A DNA stretch of 64,000 bases, taken from NCBI RefSeq assembly GCF_009728465.1, contig NZ_WOCD01000001.1, positions 434,001-498,000 of the forward strand, given 5' to 3'. Below, in pieces: positions 38,735 to 48,160 of the stretch. Source of the DNA: Psychrosphaera haliotis (GTDB lineage Bacteria; Pseudomonadota; Gammaproteobacteria; Enterobacterales; Alteromonadaceae). The notes under the pieces were generated by a model that worked only from the letters and a program-made list of their open reading frames with translations, ran no database searches and was not told the DNA's origin. The position numbers and the translations under genes are program-made. The first letter of the stretch is position 1. Each line of letters starts with the position of its first letter.

Positions 38735-40363
38735 TCATGGATTTCTAACTAGCCTAATATAGGCACCTTTTGAAATACTGATTGCTGAGTCATCTCCCGT
38801 TCTGAGGTCTATAACCCACTGCAATGATTCATTTTCGCCTTCAATATTAATTTCTGAAACCCAATAGAATAAGTGGTTTAACGTTGCCGCATCCGGTGAG
38901 TTCGGGAAAAAATCTGTAGGAAATAGATTGGACTGATCTAGTTCGCCATAATCCAGTATTTGGATCAATTCTAGGTATGTTGGCAAGCGCCAGTTTGCGC
39001 CGCCACAAAAGGTAGAGTCGTTCACTTCTTCAATAAAGGTTTCGCTGCCACAACTGCCTACATTTGAACAAGTTGTTTGTCCTGGCAAGGTGTCGTCAAT
39101 GCTGTAATAGTTTTCAACACCGTGAAGCTCACTATATTGTGGGCTGGCGTTATCTACTTTTACTTCCCATACTAAGCCAGTAAAGTTGTCCCTTACGCAA
39201 CTAAATACTAAAGAATCACTTGGTAATTCATCGCCATTAATATCAAACTTTGTAAAATCAAAGGTTTTGTCGCCTGAGCCGCTTTTATCTATGGCGTCTC
39301 TTACTGAGTCTCGCCCAGTGTCGGCGTCTTGATTTGGGTAGTCTACGTTGTCGCACGGTACTACGTCGGTTGCGCCATAACATTCAATAACGCCTGAGTC
39401 ATGTAAGCTACCTAAGTTCAACGGATTAACGGTAATGTTTACGGTGTCTGATTCACTATTGCTGGCATTGTCGATGACCGTTACTTGGAAAGTTAACAAT
39501 TCCGTGGAGTCTACGTTTGGTGCAAAAAACTCAGCAACACATTGGTCTGCATTGGTTATGCTTACACTCAAACCCGTAAGCTGTTCCCACTCACACGACA
39601 ATACGTTGTCGATAGATACACTCTCTGACGCATCTAAAATGACTTTGGTAAATTCATCAACTATTTGATCTTGCCCAGCTGTGGCTACCGTGCCCTCTGC
39701 TGCTGCAATTTGAATATCTATAGTATTGGTGGCACTCAAACCGTAGTTGTCAGTAACCTGCAACTCAAATTTGTAATTTGTAATTTGGGTAACGTAAGGC
39801 GCTTGAAATGTGATTTCACTCAACGTAGCGGGTGATAATAATTGAAGGGACGGATTTTCATCTATTTGAGTCCACTGGTAGTAGCGAATTTCACCATCAG
39901 GGTCACTGCTATCTTCAGCCGATAATGAAATAACTTCAAATGTTTCATATGGCGCCACGGCGTCGGTATTGTTGGTGATACGCGCAATTGGGTCTTCGTT
40001 TACGTTAGCTACTGAAATATTTATTTCGTCTTCAACACGTTGCCCATCTTCTGTGGTGTAGGTTACTTTTACGATGATTACGCTGTCGATGTAGATGGTT
40101 GGTGCGACAAGTGTAATTTCTAGCGCAGGATCAACGGGAAAGTTTGCAATAGTTGGGCCTTGAACTTGCGTCCAAACGGCAGAGCCCGTTTCAGGATAAA
40201 CTGACGCCGTTAAGGCAAATGTTTGCCCCTCTAATACCGTTATGTCGGAGCCTATGTTTACACTTGCTAGATTGTTTCCAGAGGGATCACTTGATTCGCT
40301 GCCAGAACAACCAGATAAGATAGCTAAAATAAACAGAGTAATTACAAACACTGGGCTTTTCAT
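38735..40363 (-). CDS. Lipoprotein with Ig/PKD-like repeats and a DUF1566 domain
   Basis: A 542-residue lipoprotein; lipobox LSGC in FILAILSGCSGSESS with Cys at residue 19. Three Ig- or PKD-like beta domains follow (for example VLEGQTFALTASVYPETGSAVWTQVQGP, DPDGEIRYYQWTQ, VDEFTKVILDASES). The C-terminal ~200 residues are a DUF1566 domain with LVWEVKVD, FCGGANWRLPTYLELIQIL and FYWVSEINIEG. Such proteins are thought to sit on the outer surface and bind other proteins or glycans; that role is inferred. It is probably transcribed with the next DUF1566 gene. Confidence 0.8.
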   Translation of the reverse strand: MKSPVFVITLFILAILSGCSGSESSDPSGNNLASVNIGSDITVLEGQTFALTASVYPETGSAVWTQVQGPTIANFPVDPALEITLVAPTIYIDSVIIVKVTYTTEDGQRVEDEINISVANVNEDPIARITNNTDAVAPYETFEVISLSAEDSSDPDGEIRYYQWTQIDENPSLQLLSPATLSEITFQAPYVTQITNYKFELQVTDNYGLSATNTIDIQIAAAEGTVATAGQDQIVDEFTKVILDASESVSIDNVLSCEWEQLTGLSVSITNADQCVAEFFAPNVDSTELLTFQVTVIDNASNSESDTVNITVNPLNLGSLHDSGVIECYGATDVVPCDNVDYPNQDADTGRDSVRDAIDKSGSGDKTFDFTKFDINGDELPSDSLVFSCVRDNFTGLVWEVKVDNASPQYSELHGVENYYSIDDTLPGQTTCSNVGSCGSETFIEEVNDSTFCGGANWRLPTYLELIQILDYGELDQSNLFPTDFFPNSPDAATLNHLFYWVSEINIEGENESLQWVIDLRTGDDSAISISKGAYIRLVRNP

Positions 40364-40468
40364 ATTAAATATGCACCTACACTACAAAAGGTTGAGACAT
40401 CACAACTTAAGCTCAAGTTAAGTTCAAGTTAAGAACAAAGCAAATTCTAAGCCATATAATAGAAAATG

Positions 40469-40492
40469 AAAAAAGGCCCTTTCAGGCCTTTT
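40469..40492 (-). terminator. Rho-independent terminator of grxD
   Basis: Stem AAAAGGCC / GGCCTTTT with a 6-base loop and, on the minus strand, a T-run. It is placed 55 bases after the grxD stop. Confidence 0.88.
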
Positions 40493-40546
40493 AGTTCTTT
40501 ATCTTTCTTTTATCAGCTTGGTTTTTATTAACCTAGCTTGGCTAGC

Positions 40547-40890
40547 TTACTCTGCAGAATCGTCTTCTGTTTTGTATTTTGCTGCTGTTTCAGAAATTAG
40601 CGGTTGAAGTTCACCTTTTTGGAACATCTCCATGATGATGTCACAACCACCAACTAATTCGCCGTCTACCCATAATTGTGGGAATGTTGGCCATTCAGCA
40701 TAACCAGGAAGTTCTGCACGAATATCTGGGTTTTGAAGAATATCAACGTACGCAAACGGTTCGCCAACTTGCATTAATGCTTGAGAGGCTTGAGAAGAAA
40801 AACCACAAGATGGCAATTTAGGGCTACCTTTCATGTAGATCAGAATTGGGTTCTCTGTGATTTGTTTTTTATTTTATCAATGGTTTCCAT
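40547..40890 (-). pseudogene. grxD: Monothiol glutaredoxin (GrxD), frameshifted as sequenced
   Basis: GrxD is a monothiol CGFS glutaredoxin that carries Fe-S clusters. The long frame starts at MKGSPKLPSCGFSSQASQAL (40834) and ends KYKTEDDSAE; the active-site Cys is in CGFS. Known GrxD has ~20 more residues in front. These are present in the next frame from ATG 40890 (METIDKIK) but the frame breaks in a T6 run at 40865-40870 (A6 on the coding strand); one more base gives METIDKIKKQITENPILIYMKGSP, the perfect family N-terminus. A Shine-Dalgarno-like AGAGG lies before 40890. Because GrxD is highly conserved and useful, a sequencing error is more likely than a real break. Confidence 0.92.
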
Positions 40891-41045
40891 TGCTACCTCT
40901 TCTTTATGGTAAATTTTTACACGACGACTAGACTTATGTCTGATCTTAAAAATAAAATGCGTCGTTTTATAACTTTAGACTTGAAAAACAAACTTTAAGT
41001 CATATTTATTAATGATTAAATAAAATGAAAGATATAAAACGATAC

Positions 41046-41072
41046 TTGAGTAAATTACTCAACTTTTATAAT
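41046..41072 (+). promoter_or_regulatory. Candidate sodB promoter with an inverted repeat
   Basis: TTGAGT-aaatt-ACTCAA (41046-41062) is an inverted repeat with 6-base arms, and TATAAT lies at 41067-41072, 42 bases upstream of the sodB start. The left arm could act as a -35 box (15-base spacer). The repeat overlaps the promoter, so it may be an operator; the regulator is unknown. Confidence 0.4.
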
Positions 41073-41113
41073 CTTATCAGCAAACATAAACAAAGCCAAC
41101 GGAGACAACCATT

Positions 41114-41695
41114 ATGGCATTCGAATTACCAGCTCTACCTTATGCAAAAGATGCATTAGAACCACACATTTCAGCTGAGACTTTAGACTTTCACCACGGT
41201 AAGCACCACAATACATACGTAGTAAAGTTGAACGGCCTAATCGGTGGTACTGAGTTTGAAGGTAAGTCTTTAGAAGACATCGTTAAGACTTCTGAAGGTG
41301 GTGTATTCAACAACGCTGCTCAAATCTGGAACCACACTTTCTACTGGAACTCTATGAGTCCAAATGGCGGTGGCGCTCCTACTGGTGCACTTGCTGACGC
41401 TATCAATGCAAAATGGGGTTCTTTTGAAGATTTCCAAGCTGCATTTAACGACAAAGCGGTTAACAACTTTGGTTCTAGCTGGACTTGGTTAGTTAAACTA
41501 GCTGACGGCTCTTTAGACATCGTTAACACGTCAAACGCGGGCACTCCAATTACTGAAGCAGGTGTTACACCTCTTATGACAGTAGACCTTTGGGAACACG
41601 CGTACTACATTGATTACCGTAACGTTCGTCCTGAATACTTAAAAGGTTTCTGGGCACTAGTAAACTGGGACTTTGCAGGTAAAAACTTCGCATAA
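41114..41695 (+). CDS. sodB: Iron superoxide dismutase
   Basis: Fe/Mn superoxide dismutase, 193 residues, cytoplasmic. Metal ligands are visible: His-27 in [17 protein letters not shown], His in [15 protein letters not shown] at about residue 74, and Asp/His in [15 protein letters not shown] near residues 157-161. SSWTWLVKL and the length are those of the iron-type SodB. A GGAGAC Shine-Dalgarno sequence precedes the ATG. It diverges from grxD and has its own terminator. Confidence 0.97.
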   Translation: MAFELPALPYAKDALEPHISAETLDFHHGKHHNTYVVKLNGLIGGTEFEGKSLEDIVKTSEGGVFNNAAQIWNHTFYWNSMSPNGGGAPTGALADAINAKWGSFEDFQAAFNDKAVNNFGSSWTWLVKLADGSLDIVNTSNAGTPITEAGVTPLMTVDLWEHAYYIDYRNVRPEYLKGFWALVNWDFAGKNFA

Positions 41696-41741
41696 TCCCA
41701 ATCTTATGAAGAGTAGGCTTTAAAGCTATTCTTTCATAAAT

Positions 41742-41781
41742 AAAAAGCGCTGAGTTTATTGTGAACTTAGCGTTTTTTTTT
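41742..41781 (+). terminator. Rho-independent terminator of sodB
   Basis: Ten-pair stem GCGCTGAGTT / AACTTAGCGT (two G-U pairs) with a 7-base loop and a run of nine T. A TATAAT follows at 41785, so the rdgB promoter may start just after it. Confidence 0.88.
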
Positions 41782-41831
41782 GCGTATAATACCCTTCATA
41801 TTGTTTAAATTAGGCCAAAGGAACTCCTCCT

Positions 41832-42461
41832 ATGTCAAATGCGGTTGTATCAGAAAAGTTAATGAAAGAGCTTTTACTTGCGTCAGGTAATCAAGGCAAA
41901 GTAAACGAATTGAAAGAGATTTTAAGCCCTTTTGGTTTTAATGTTGTACCGCAAAAGCATTATAACGTTGAAGAGGTTCCTGAAACTGGCACTACATTTG
42001 TCGAAAACGCGATTATTAAAGCAAGGCACGCCGCAAAAGTAACAGGCCTTCCCTGTGTTGCAGATGACTCTGGTTTAGAAGTAGCCGCTTTAAATGGCGC
42101 ACCGGGTATTTACTCTTCAAGATTTGCTGGCGAAGGCGCAACAGACGGCACTAACATTGATAAGCTACTTTCCGTCTTAGAAGGCAAACCGGCAAGTGAA
42201 CGTAAGGCTCGATTTGTATGCGTTATTGTATTTATGCGTCACGCTGACGATCCTTGTCCTATTATTTGTGAAGGTTACTGGAACGGCGTAATTGCTACGG
42301 AACGTTCAGGCGACAGCGGTTTTGGGTATGATCCGGTATTTTATCAACCACAATTAGATAAGTGTGCGGCTCAATTGACACCTGCTGAAAAGCATTCAAT
42401 TAGTCATCGTGGCCAAGCGTTAAAACAGCTTGTTGCTAAATTTAAAGAACTGGGTATTTAA
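41832..42461 (+). CDS. rdgB: XTP/dITP diphosphatase (non-canonical purine NTP pyrophosphatase)
   Basis: Removes dITP, XTP and related nucleotides from the pool. 209 residues with ASGNQGKVNELKEIL near residue 17, PETGTTFVENAIIKARHAA, ADDSGLEVAALNGAPGIYSSRFAGE, GYWNG, GFGYDPVFYQP and SHRGQALKQL, all RdgB/HAM1 signatures. The ATG at 41832 has an AGGAAC site upstream; an internal ATG at 41862 would also keep the first motif. It is followed directly by hemW, as in other gammaproteobacteria. Confidence 0.95.
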   Translation: MSNAVVSEKLMKELLLASGNQGKVNELKEILSPFGFNVVPQKHYNVEEVPETGTTFVENAIIKARHAAKVTGLPCVADDSGLEVAALNGAPGIYSSRFAGEGATDGTNIDKLLSVLEGKPASERKARFVCVIVFMRHADDPCPIICEGYWNGVIATERSGDSGFGYDPVFYQPQLDKCAAQLTPAEKHSISHRGQALKQLVAKFKELGI

Positions 42462-42462
42462 A

Positions 42463-43683
42463 TTGTCATTAACTTCGAGCTCACTATCGACTTCACTATC
42501 GACACCTGGCCTGCCGCCTCTTTCCTTATACGTTCATATTCCTTGGTGTGTGCAGAAGTGTCCTTATTGCGATTTTAACTCGCATGCTTTAAAAGACGGT
42601 ATTCCAGAAACTGAGTACGTTGCGCATTTGTTAGATGATTTAACCGCTGACTTACAATACGTTCAGGGCCGTAAAATTAGCACCATCTTTTTTGGTGGTG
42701 GCACACCAAGCTTGTTATCAGAACAAGCAATGGCGACATTGTTAAAAGGCATTGAAGACCGTGTCCCCTTTGCCGACGATATTGAGATTACGCTAGAAGC
42801 GAATCCTGGCACGTTAGAAACGAATAAATTTGAAGGTTTTGCCAAAGCCGGTGTCAATCGTATTTCCATTGGCGTGCAAAGTTTTGAACTCGAGAAGTTA
42901 GTTCAGTTAGGCCGTATTCACAACAGTGAAGAAGCCTTAAAGGCAGCAGGCTTTGCCCATGATTCAGTATCGACATTTAATTTAGACTTGATGCATGGAT
43001 TACCGAACCAGTCATTAGAGCAAGCCTTAGCTGACGTGAAGCAGGCTATCGCGTTAAATCCTTTTCATATTTCTTGGTATCAACTAACCATTGAACCAAA
43101 CACTCTTTTTCACTCTAAACCGCCAGTTTTACCAGAAGACGATACCTTGTGGGACATTCAGCAACACGGTCACGAACTATTGACCGAAGCTGGCTATGAG
43201 CAGTATGAGATTTCAGCTTACTCTAAACCCGGTCACCAATGTCGTCATAACCTCAATTACTGGAAGTTCGGTGATTATTTGGGAATTGGTTGTGGCGCTC
43301 ACGGCAAAATCACCGTGCAAACAGACGAGGTTAAGTTAGCCCAAGGCGATTCTCAAACACAGCCACAAATTAAAGTAATTAGAACTGAAAAAGTAAAACA
43401 CCCTAAAGGTTATATGGACTTCACTAAACCATATACATACAAGTCTTGGCGAGTTGAAGCCGACGATTTGCCTTTTGAATACTTTATGAATCGTTTACGC
43501 TTGAAGTCTGCATTCAGCATGAAAGAATTTGAGCAACGCACTGGTTTGCCTAAAGCTACGCAACTGGCGACGTTGAACAAAGCGATAGAGCTAGGGCTAC
43601 TTGAGGAAACGGATGGTGACTGCTACAAAACAACGACTAAAGGCTTAAGGTACTATAACAACCTCGTGGATTTGTTTCTGTAA
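42463..43683 (+). CDS. hemW: Radical SAM heme chaperone HemW
   Basis: A CPO-like radical SAM protein that carries heme. The [4Fe-4S] motif CVQKCPYC lies in YVHIPWCVQKCPYCDFNSH near the N-terminus, then FFGGGTPSLL, LEANPGTLE, GVNRISIGVQSF and LDLMHGLPNQSLEQAL. The C-terminal winged-helix-like part and KFGDYLGIGCGAHGKI match HemW rather than HemN. TTG at 42463, one base after the rdgB stop, is chosen as start. Another in-frame TTG at 42430 would overlap rdgB by 32 bases. About 406 residues, slightly longer than usual because of a Ser/Thr-rich N-terminus. Confidence 0.93.
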   Translation: MSLTSSSLSTSLSTPGLPPLSLYVHIPWCVQKCPYCDFNSHALKDGIPETEYVAHLLDDLTADLQYVQGRKISTIFFGGGTPSLLSEQAMATLLKGIEDRVPFADDIEITLEANPGTLETNKFEGFAKAGVNRISIGVQSFELEKLVQLGRIHNSEEALKAAGFAHDSVSTFNLDLMHGLPNQSLEQALADVKQAIALNPFHISWYQLTIEPNTLFHSKPPVLPEDDTLWDIQQHGHELLTEAGYEQYEISAYSKPGHQCRHNLNYWKFGDYLGIGCGAHGKITVQTDEVKLAQGDSQTQPQIKVIRTEKVKHPKGYMDFTKPYTYKSWRVEADDLPFEYFMNRLRLKSAFSMKEFEQRTGLPKATQLATLNKAIELGLLEETDGDCYKTTTKGLRYYNNLVDLFL

Positions 43684-43741
43684 ACAATCTCCACATAAAA
43701 ACAAATAACAAAAGAAAGAAAAAACAAAGTAAGAATAAAGT

Positions 43742-43772
43742 AAAAAAAAGCGACCTTATCGGTCGCTTTTTT
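43742..43772. terminator. Bidirectional Rho-independent terminator between hemW and trhO
   Basis: Stem GCGACC / GGTCGC extended by A/T runs on both sides, loop TTATC. It is situated between two convergent genes and can serve both. Confidence 0.92.
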
Positions 43773-43804
43773 ATTAATGTTATTAAGCTAGCCTTGAAAG
43801 TCAG

Positions 43805-44791
43805 CTACTTCTTCTGAGCTGCGCGAGCGGCTTCTTTTTGTTGGCGCTTCTCTTCTTGGCGAGCTGCAATCACTTCTTTAGCATCTGAACCAATGTGTTC
43901 TTCGCCTCTGGCTTTAGCTAAGTCAATTTGCTTTTGACGCTCAGCAAAACGAGCTCGTTGCTCATCGGTTACTTTGTCAAAACAATGTGGACAGCTAATG
44001 CCTTTTTCGTATTGCTCAGACTTCATTTCGTCTTCTGTAATAGGCATACGACAAGCGTGACATTGGTCATACTGACCTTTGTTCAAGTCGTGATCAACGG
44101 CTACACGATTGTCAAAAACAAAACACTCACCTTCCCACATGGTTTCTTCTTTTGGTACTTCTTCTAAGTACTTAAGAATTCCGCCTTCAAGGTGATACAC
44201 TTCTTCAAAACCTTGCTCTTTCATGTAAGCAGTTGATTTTTCGCAACGAATACCGCCAGTACAGAACATGGCTACTTTTTTCTGCTTTTTAGGGTCCATG
44301 TTTTTAGCAACATAGTCTGGGAATTCACGGAAGGTTTCAGTATTTGGATTTACCGCACCTTCGAAGGTACCAATCTTAACTTCATAGTCATTTCTTGTAT
44401 CGACCAATACCACGTCAGGGTCTGAAATTAATGCATTCCAGTCTTTTGGTTTAACGTAAGTACCAACAACTTCACGAGGGTCAATGCCCTGTACTCCCAT
44501 CGTCACAATTTCATTTTTGAGTTTTACTTTAGAGCGATAAAACGGCATCTCTGCATCAAAGCTTTCTTTGCTTGAGATATCGGCTAAACGAGGATCGTTA
44601 CGTAACCAGTTTAATACGGTATCTATACCTTCGCGGCTGCCCGCTACTGTACCGTTAATGCCTTCTTCGGCTAACAACAGCGTGCCTTTTACGTCATTGT
44701 TTTCCATTACTGTTTGTAATGGTTCACGTAATTCTTGGAAATTCTCTAAGCGCACAAATTTATACATTGCGCAGACTACTACTTGCGACAT
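43805..44791 (-). CDS. trhO: tRNA uridine-34 hydroxylase, rhodanese-type
   Basis: TrhO (YceA) hydroxylates U34 in tRNA as a step to cmo5U/mo5U. The 328-residue protein has an N-terminal acylphosphatase-like part ([20 protein letters not shown]), then a rhodanese domain with [23 protein letters not shown] and the active Cys in [15 protein letters not shown] Cys-rich zinc segment ([17 protein letters not shown]) and a basic C-terminal tail follow. The start [12 protein letters not shown] at 44791 is preceded by AGAGGA; the frame continues upstream to 44833 but those 14 residues are not conserved. Confidence 0.93.
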   Translation of the reverse strand: MSQVVVCAMYKFVRLENFQELREPLQTVMENNDVKGTLLLAEEGINGTVAGSREGIDTVLNWLRNDPRLADISSKESFDAEMPFYRSKVKLKNEIVTMGVQGIDPREVVGTYVKPKDWNALISDPDVVLVDTRNDYEVKIGTFEGAVNPNTETFREFPDYVAKNMDPKKQKKVAMFCTGGIRCEKSTAYMKEQGFEEVYHLEGGILKYLEEVPKEETMWEGECFVFDNRVAVDHDLNKGQYDQCHACRMPITEDEMKSEQYEKGISCPHCFDKVTDEQRARFAERQKQIDLAKARGEEHIGSDAKEVIAARQEEKRQQKEAARAAQKK

Positions 44792-44906
44792 ACTAAGGTC
44801 CTCTTTGCCCCCCGAATCGTAAATCCGGAGCATTGTGGAAAAATTAATTGGATATAAAACGAGCGCGGATTATACGGATAAAACGCGGGTGTGACAAACG
44901 CCAGAT

Positions 44907-44942
44907 AAAAAAATCCAAACCGCTATGACACGATTTGGATTT
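44907..44942 (-). terminator. Probable terminator of the SulP gene
   Basis: Stem AAATCCAAA / TTTGGATTT with a 14-base loop; on the minus strand it is followed by a T-run. The loop is long, so it is weaker than the others. Confidence 0.6.
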
Positions 44943-45003
44943 TACTTGTTTCAGATCAAACTTTGGCTAATGCCTTAATCTGACCGAGCAGTTTTTTCAT
45001 TAA

Positions 45004-46569
45004 CTAGTCTAGCTTATCCGTGGCAATTTTGTAGCGCGGATCTTCATTAACGTTAATTTCAACAAACTTTTGTGCTTTAACCAATAGCGTACGGCACTCT
45101 GGGCTAATATGACGGATATGTAATTTCTTACCCGCTTTCTGATATTTATCGGCTAAGCCATCAAGCGCATCAATACCAGAGCTGTCCCAAATGCGAGAAC
45201 CTTCAAATTCGATAACAACGTCTGATGGGTCATTTTCCACATCAAATAAGTTACGGAAATAAGAAACTGAACCAAAGAATAGCGGTCCGTCTAGCTCGTA
45301 TACTTTCCAACCTTCGTCGTCTATACGTGTTTTAGCGCTTATGTGCGATGCATGTTTCCAAGCAAATACTAAAGCAGACACAATCACGCCTACGATAACC
45401 GCAATAGCTAAGTCGGCAATAACTGTTACGCCTGTTACTAATAACAGTACAAAACCGTCTTCTTTGTTAGCACCTCTAAGAATTCGTAAAGAAGCCCATT
45501 CAAACGTGCCTATTACTACCATGAACATAACACCAACTAACGCAGCTAGTGGGATCATTTCAATCCATGGTGCTAAGAAGAGAATAAACGCTAGTAGAAC
45601 GATAGCAGCTGTAATACCTGACAAACGACCGCGTCCACCAGAGTTAATGTTGATCATTGACTGACCAATCATGGCACAACCACCCATACCGCCGAAGAAA
45701 CCATTAACGCCGTTGGCAACGCCTTGGCCAATACATTCTTTGTTTGAACTACCGCGTGTATCGGTTAATTCGTCAATTAACGTTAGTGTTAACAAAGATT
45801 CAATTAAACCAACAAGTGCCAAAATAATGGCTGTAGGCAAAATGATGTACAGAGTTTGTAAATTAAACTCAACCATAGGAATAGCAAAACTTGGCAACTC
45901 ACCCGCTAAGGTTGCTGTGGCTTTTTCTGCTTCAGGTAACATGTCACGAACAAAGTCGATAACCGTTCTTGAGTCTAAATCCATACCATGAACAATACCC
46001 GTCACCGTTAAGATAGCGACTAAAGACGCTGGCACGGCTGTAGTGATTTTTGGTAAGAAGTGAATAATCGCCATTGTTAAAACAACTAAGCCAAGCATGA
46101 TGTATAGAGCTGTTCCTGACATCCACTCGCTGTTACCTAAAGCATCTAGTACTTTAAACTGCCCCATTTGAGCAAGAAAGATAACGATAGCTAGACCGTT
46201 TACAAATCCAAGCATTACTGGGTATGGCACTAGACGAATGAATTTGCCTAGCTTAAAGACCCCAGCCAGTATTTGCAGTATGCCGGCCAGTATGACCGCA
46301 GCAAAGAGGTATTGAACACCATGTTGGGCAACAAGTGCCACCATAACCACTGCCATTGCGCCCGTTGCACCAGATATCATACCTGGGCGGCCACCAATTG
46401 CAGAAGTAATAAGGCCCATCATAAAGGCGGCATATAAACCAACCATTGGGTCTACCCCTGCTACGAAAGCAAAGGCGACGGCTTCTGGAACCAATGCAAG
46501 CGCAACGGTAATACCAGACAACACGTCATTTTTTACGTTTGAATCACTTTTCGTGATCAGGTTAAACAT
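45004..46569 (-). CDS. SulP-family anion transporter with STAS domain
   Basis: A 521-residue inner-membrane protein with about 11-12 hydrophobic segments and a cytoplasmic C-terminal STAS domain. [34 protein letters not shown] near the N-terminus and [26 protein letters not shown] around residue 300 are SulP signatures. [22 protein letters not shown] at about residues 460-480 is the STAS switch with a Ser. The transported anion (sulfate, bicarbonate or a dicarboxylate) cannot be told from sequence. It stands alone, with a terminator after it. Confidence 0.9.
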   Translation of the reverse strand: MFNLITKSDSNVKNDVLSGITVALALVPEAVAFAFVAGVDPMVGLYAAFMMGLITSAIGGRPGMISGATGAMAVVMVALVAQHGVQYLFAAVILAGILQILAGVFKLGKFIRLVPYPVMLGFVNGLAIVIFLAQMGQFKVLDALGNSEWMSGTALYIMLGLVVLTMAIIHFLPKITTAVPASLVAILTVTGIVHGMDLDSRTVIDFVRDMLPEAEKATATLAGELPSFAIPMVEFNLQTLYIILPTAIILALVGLIESLLTLTLIDELTDTRGSSNKECIGQGVANGVNGFFGGMGGCAMIGQSMININSGGRGRLSGITAAIVLLAFILFLAPWIEMIPLAALVGVMFMVVIGTFEWASLRILRGANKEDGFVLLLVTGVTVIADLAIAVIVGVIVSALVFAWKHASHISAKTRIDDEGWKVYELDGPLFFGSVSYFRNLFDVENDPSDVVIEFEGSRIWDSSGIDALDGLADKYQKAGKKLHIRHISPECRTLLVKAQKFVEINVNEDPRYKIATDKLD

Positions 46570-47101
46570 GACAACTCCGTTTTTGAGCGAATTTTTAGGC
46601 GCGAGAGTCTATCAAATTCAGCTTAAGTGTTCATTAATTAAGTCAATTTATATTAGTTCAATCTTCAAATTTTGGTGCTTTAAATCGCTTCCTGGTTGTA
46701 TGAAATCGTAATCACTGAGATTGACAGCTAACTTGCTCTGACTTGTTCAATTGATAGTCATAAATATTTAACTTTTAGATCGCTATTTCTTGCGTATTTT
46801 TAACTTTTGGATTATCTAAGATTTAGGTGATGAATCATCGTCTTCGTCACTTGACGGTTTTAAGTTTTAAGTTTTAAGTTTTAAGTTTTAAGTTTTAAGT
46901 TTTAAGTTTTAAGTTTTAAGTTTTAAGTTTTAAGTTTTAAGTTTTAAGTTTTAAGTTTTAAGTTTTAAGTTTTAAGTTTTAAGTTTTAAGTTTTAAGTTT
47001 TAAGTTTTAAGTTTTAAGTTTTAAGTTTTAAGTTTTAAGTTTTAAGTTTTAAGTTTTGTAACATCCTTTTATTAACATTTAGTTTTAACTGCGGAAAGCA
47101 A
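46570..47101. other. 532-base intergenic region upstream of rsgA, carrying a heptamer array
   Basis: No ORF with coding character. Positions 46570-46856 are AT-rich, and hold the divergent upstream regions of SulP and rsgA; no promoter could be assigned with confidence. Positions 46857-47057 are the tandem heptamer array, and rsgA starts 45 bases after it. Confidence 0.7.
46857..47057. repeat. Tandem heptamer array (GTTTTAA), about 28 copies
   Basis: About 200 bases of nearly perfect GTTTTAA (AAGTTTT) units in a row, ending at AAGTTTTGTAACATCC. Each unit has a TAA stop in one frame. The array lies directly upstream of rsgA, where copy-number changes could alter promoter spacing. Confidence 0.98.
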
Positions 47102-48160
47102 ATGAACACTGAAACAACTCCATCTTTAAATCAACTGGGCTGGCGGCCTTACTTTCAACAACAACTTTCACTTGAAGAGTTTGAACAGTATCAGATAGGT
47201 CGAATCTCTGAACAGCATAGAAACAGTAATGTTTTATTAACGGAAAAAGGCCAACTGAGTTTAGTCTCAACACCTAACGACGTGCCGGTTTGTGTGGGTG
47301 ATTGGGTGCTATACGACACCAACAATAGATTGGTGAGAGTACTGGAAAGACAATCCTTGTTTCAGCGCAAAGCTGCGGGAACAAAAGTAAATAGTCAATT
47401 AATTGCCGCTAACGTGGACCAGCTTTTTATTGTTAGCTCTCTTAATTCGGATTTCAGTTTAAATCGTATTGAACGATATTTAGCAATAGCAAAAGAAGCT
47501 GAAGTAGAGCCGATTATTATTCTTACTAAAGCGGATCAGTGCACCGATATTGATACGCCTGTTGAGCAGGTTCAAAAGCTGAATCCACTGATAATTGTGC
47601 ATGCAATTAATGCTTTGGATTCTAATGATTTAAACCAATTAGAGCCATATTGTAAGGCTGGCAAAACCTTAGCTTTGTTAGGTTCATCTGGTGTTGGCAA
47701 GTCAACATTGATGAATGGTTTGATGGGAATTAATACTCAAGCAACGGCTGAAATTAGAGAAAGCGATGGTAGAGGGCGACATACCACTACGGCGCGTTCG
47801 CTAAAATGGTTACCCTCAGGCGGTATTTTTATCGATACACCAGGAATGCGCGAACTGCAGTTGGTTGATTGTGAAACAGGCGTGAATGAAACTTTTAGCG
47901 AAATTATCAACCTGGCTAAAAAATGCCGCTTTAGTGATTGTTCTCATAATAGTGAGCCAGGCTGTGCTGTTCAAAAAGCCATTGAAAATGGTCAGTTAGA
48001 ATTACGTCGTTTACAGAGCTTTAATAAATTGCATCGTGAGCAAGAGCTAAATAGCGCAACTATTGCTGAGAAACGCTCAAAAGATAAAAGTTTAGGAAAA
48101 ATGATCCACCGAGTGCAGGCTGAATCTCGTCAAATGAAAAACAAAAGTTATGAGTTTTGA
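47102..48160 (+). CDS. rsgA: Small ribosomal subunit biogenesis GTPase RsgA
   Basis: RsgA is a circularly permuted GTPase that helps 30S subunit maturation. Order of GTPase motifs: G4 (ILTKADQ, about residue 140) comes before G1 (LLGSSGVGKSTLMNGLMG, ~195-212) and G3 (FIDTPGMREL, ~241-250), the diagnostic permutation. The zinc-binding Cys/His segment CRFSDCSHNSEPGCAVQKA follows, then a basic C-terminus. An N-terminal OB-fold (GRISEQHRNSNVLLTEKGQ) is present. The last codons, KSYEF-stop, already belong to the downstream repeat array. Neighbours are unusual for rsgA, which is normally next to orn or psd. Confidence 0.95.
   Translation: MNTETTPSLNQLGWRPYFQQQLSLEEFEQYQIGRISEQHRNSNVLLTEKGQLSLVSTPNDVPVCVGDWVLYDTNNRLVRVLERQSLFQRKAAGTKVNSQLIAANVDQLFIVSSLNSDFSLNRIERYLAIAKEAEVEPIIILTKADQCTDIDTPVEQVQKLNPLIIVHAINALDSNDLNQLEPYCKAGKTLALLGSSGVGKSTLMNGLMGINTQATAEIRESDGRGRHTTTARSLKWLPSGGIFIDTPGMRELQLVDCETGVNETFSEIINLAKKCRFSDCSHNSEPGCAVQKAIENGQLELRRLQSFNKLHREQELNSATIAEKRSKDKSLGKMIHRVQAESRQMKNKSYEF

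Noticed and set aside
46857..47057. CRISPR-like array
   Set aside because: The units are 7 bases without spacers, and no cas genes are near.
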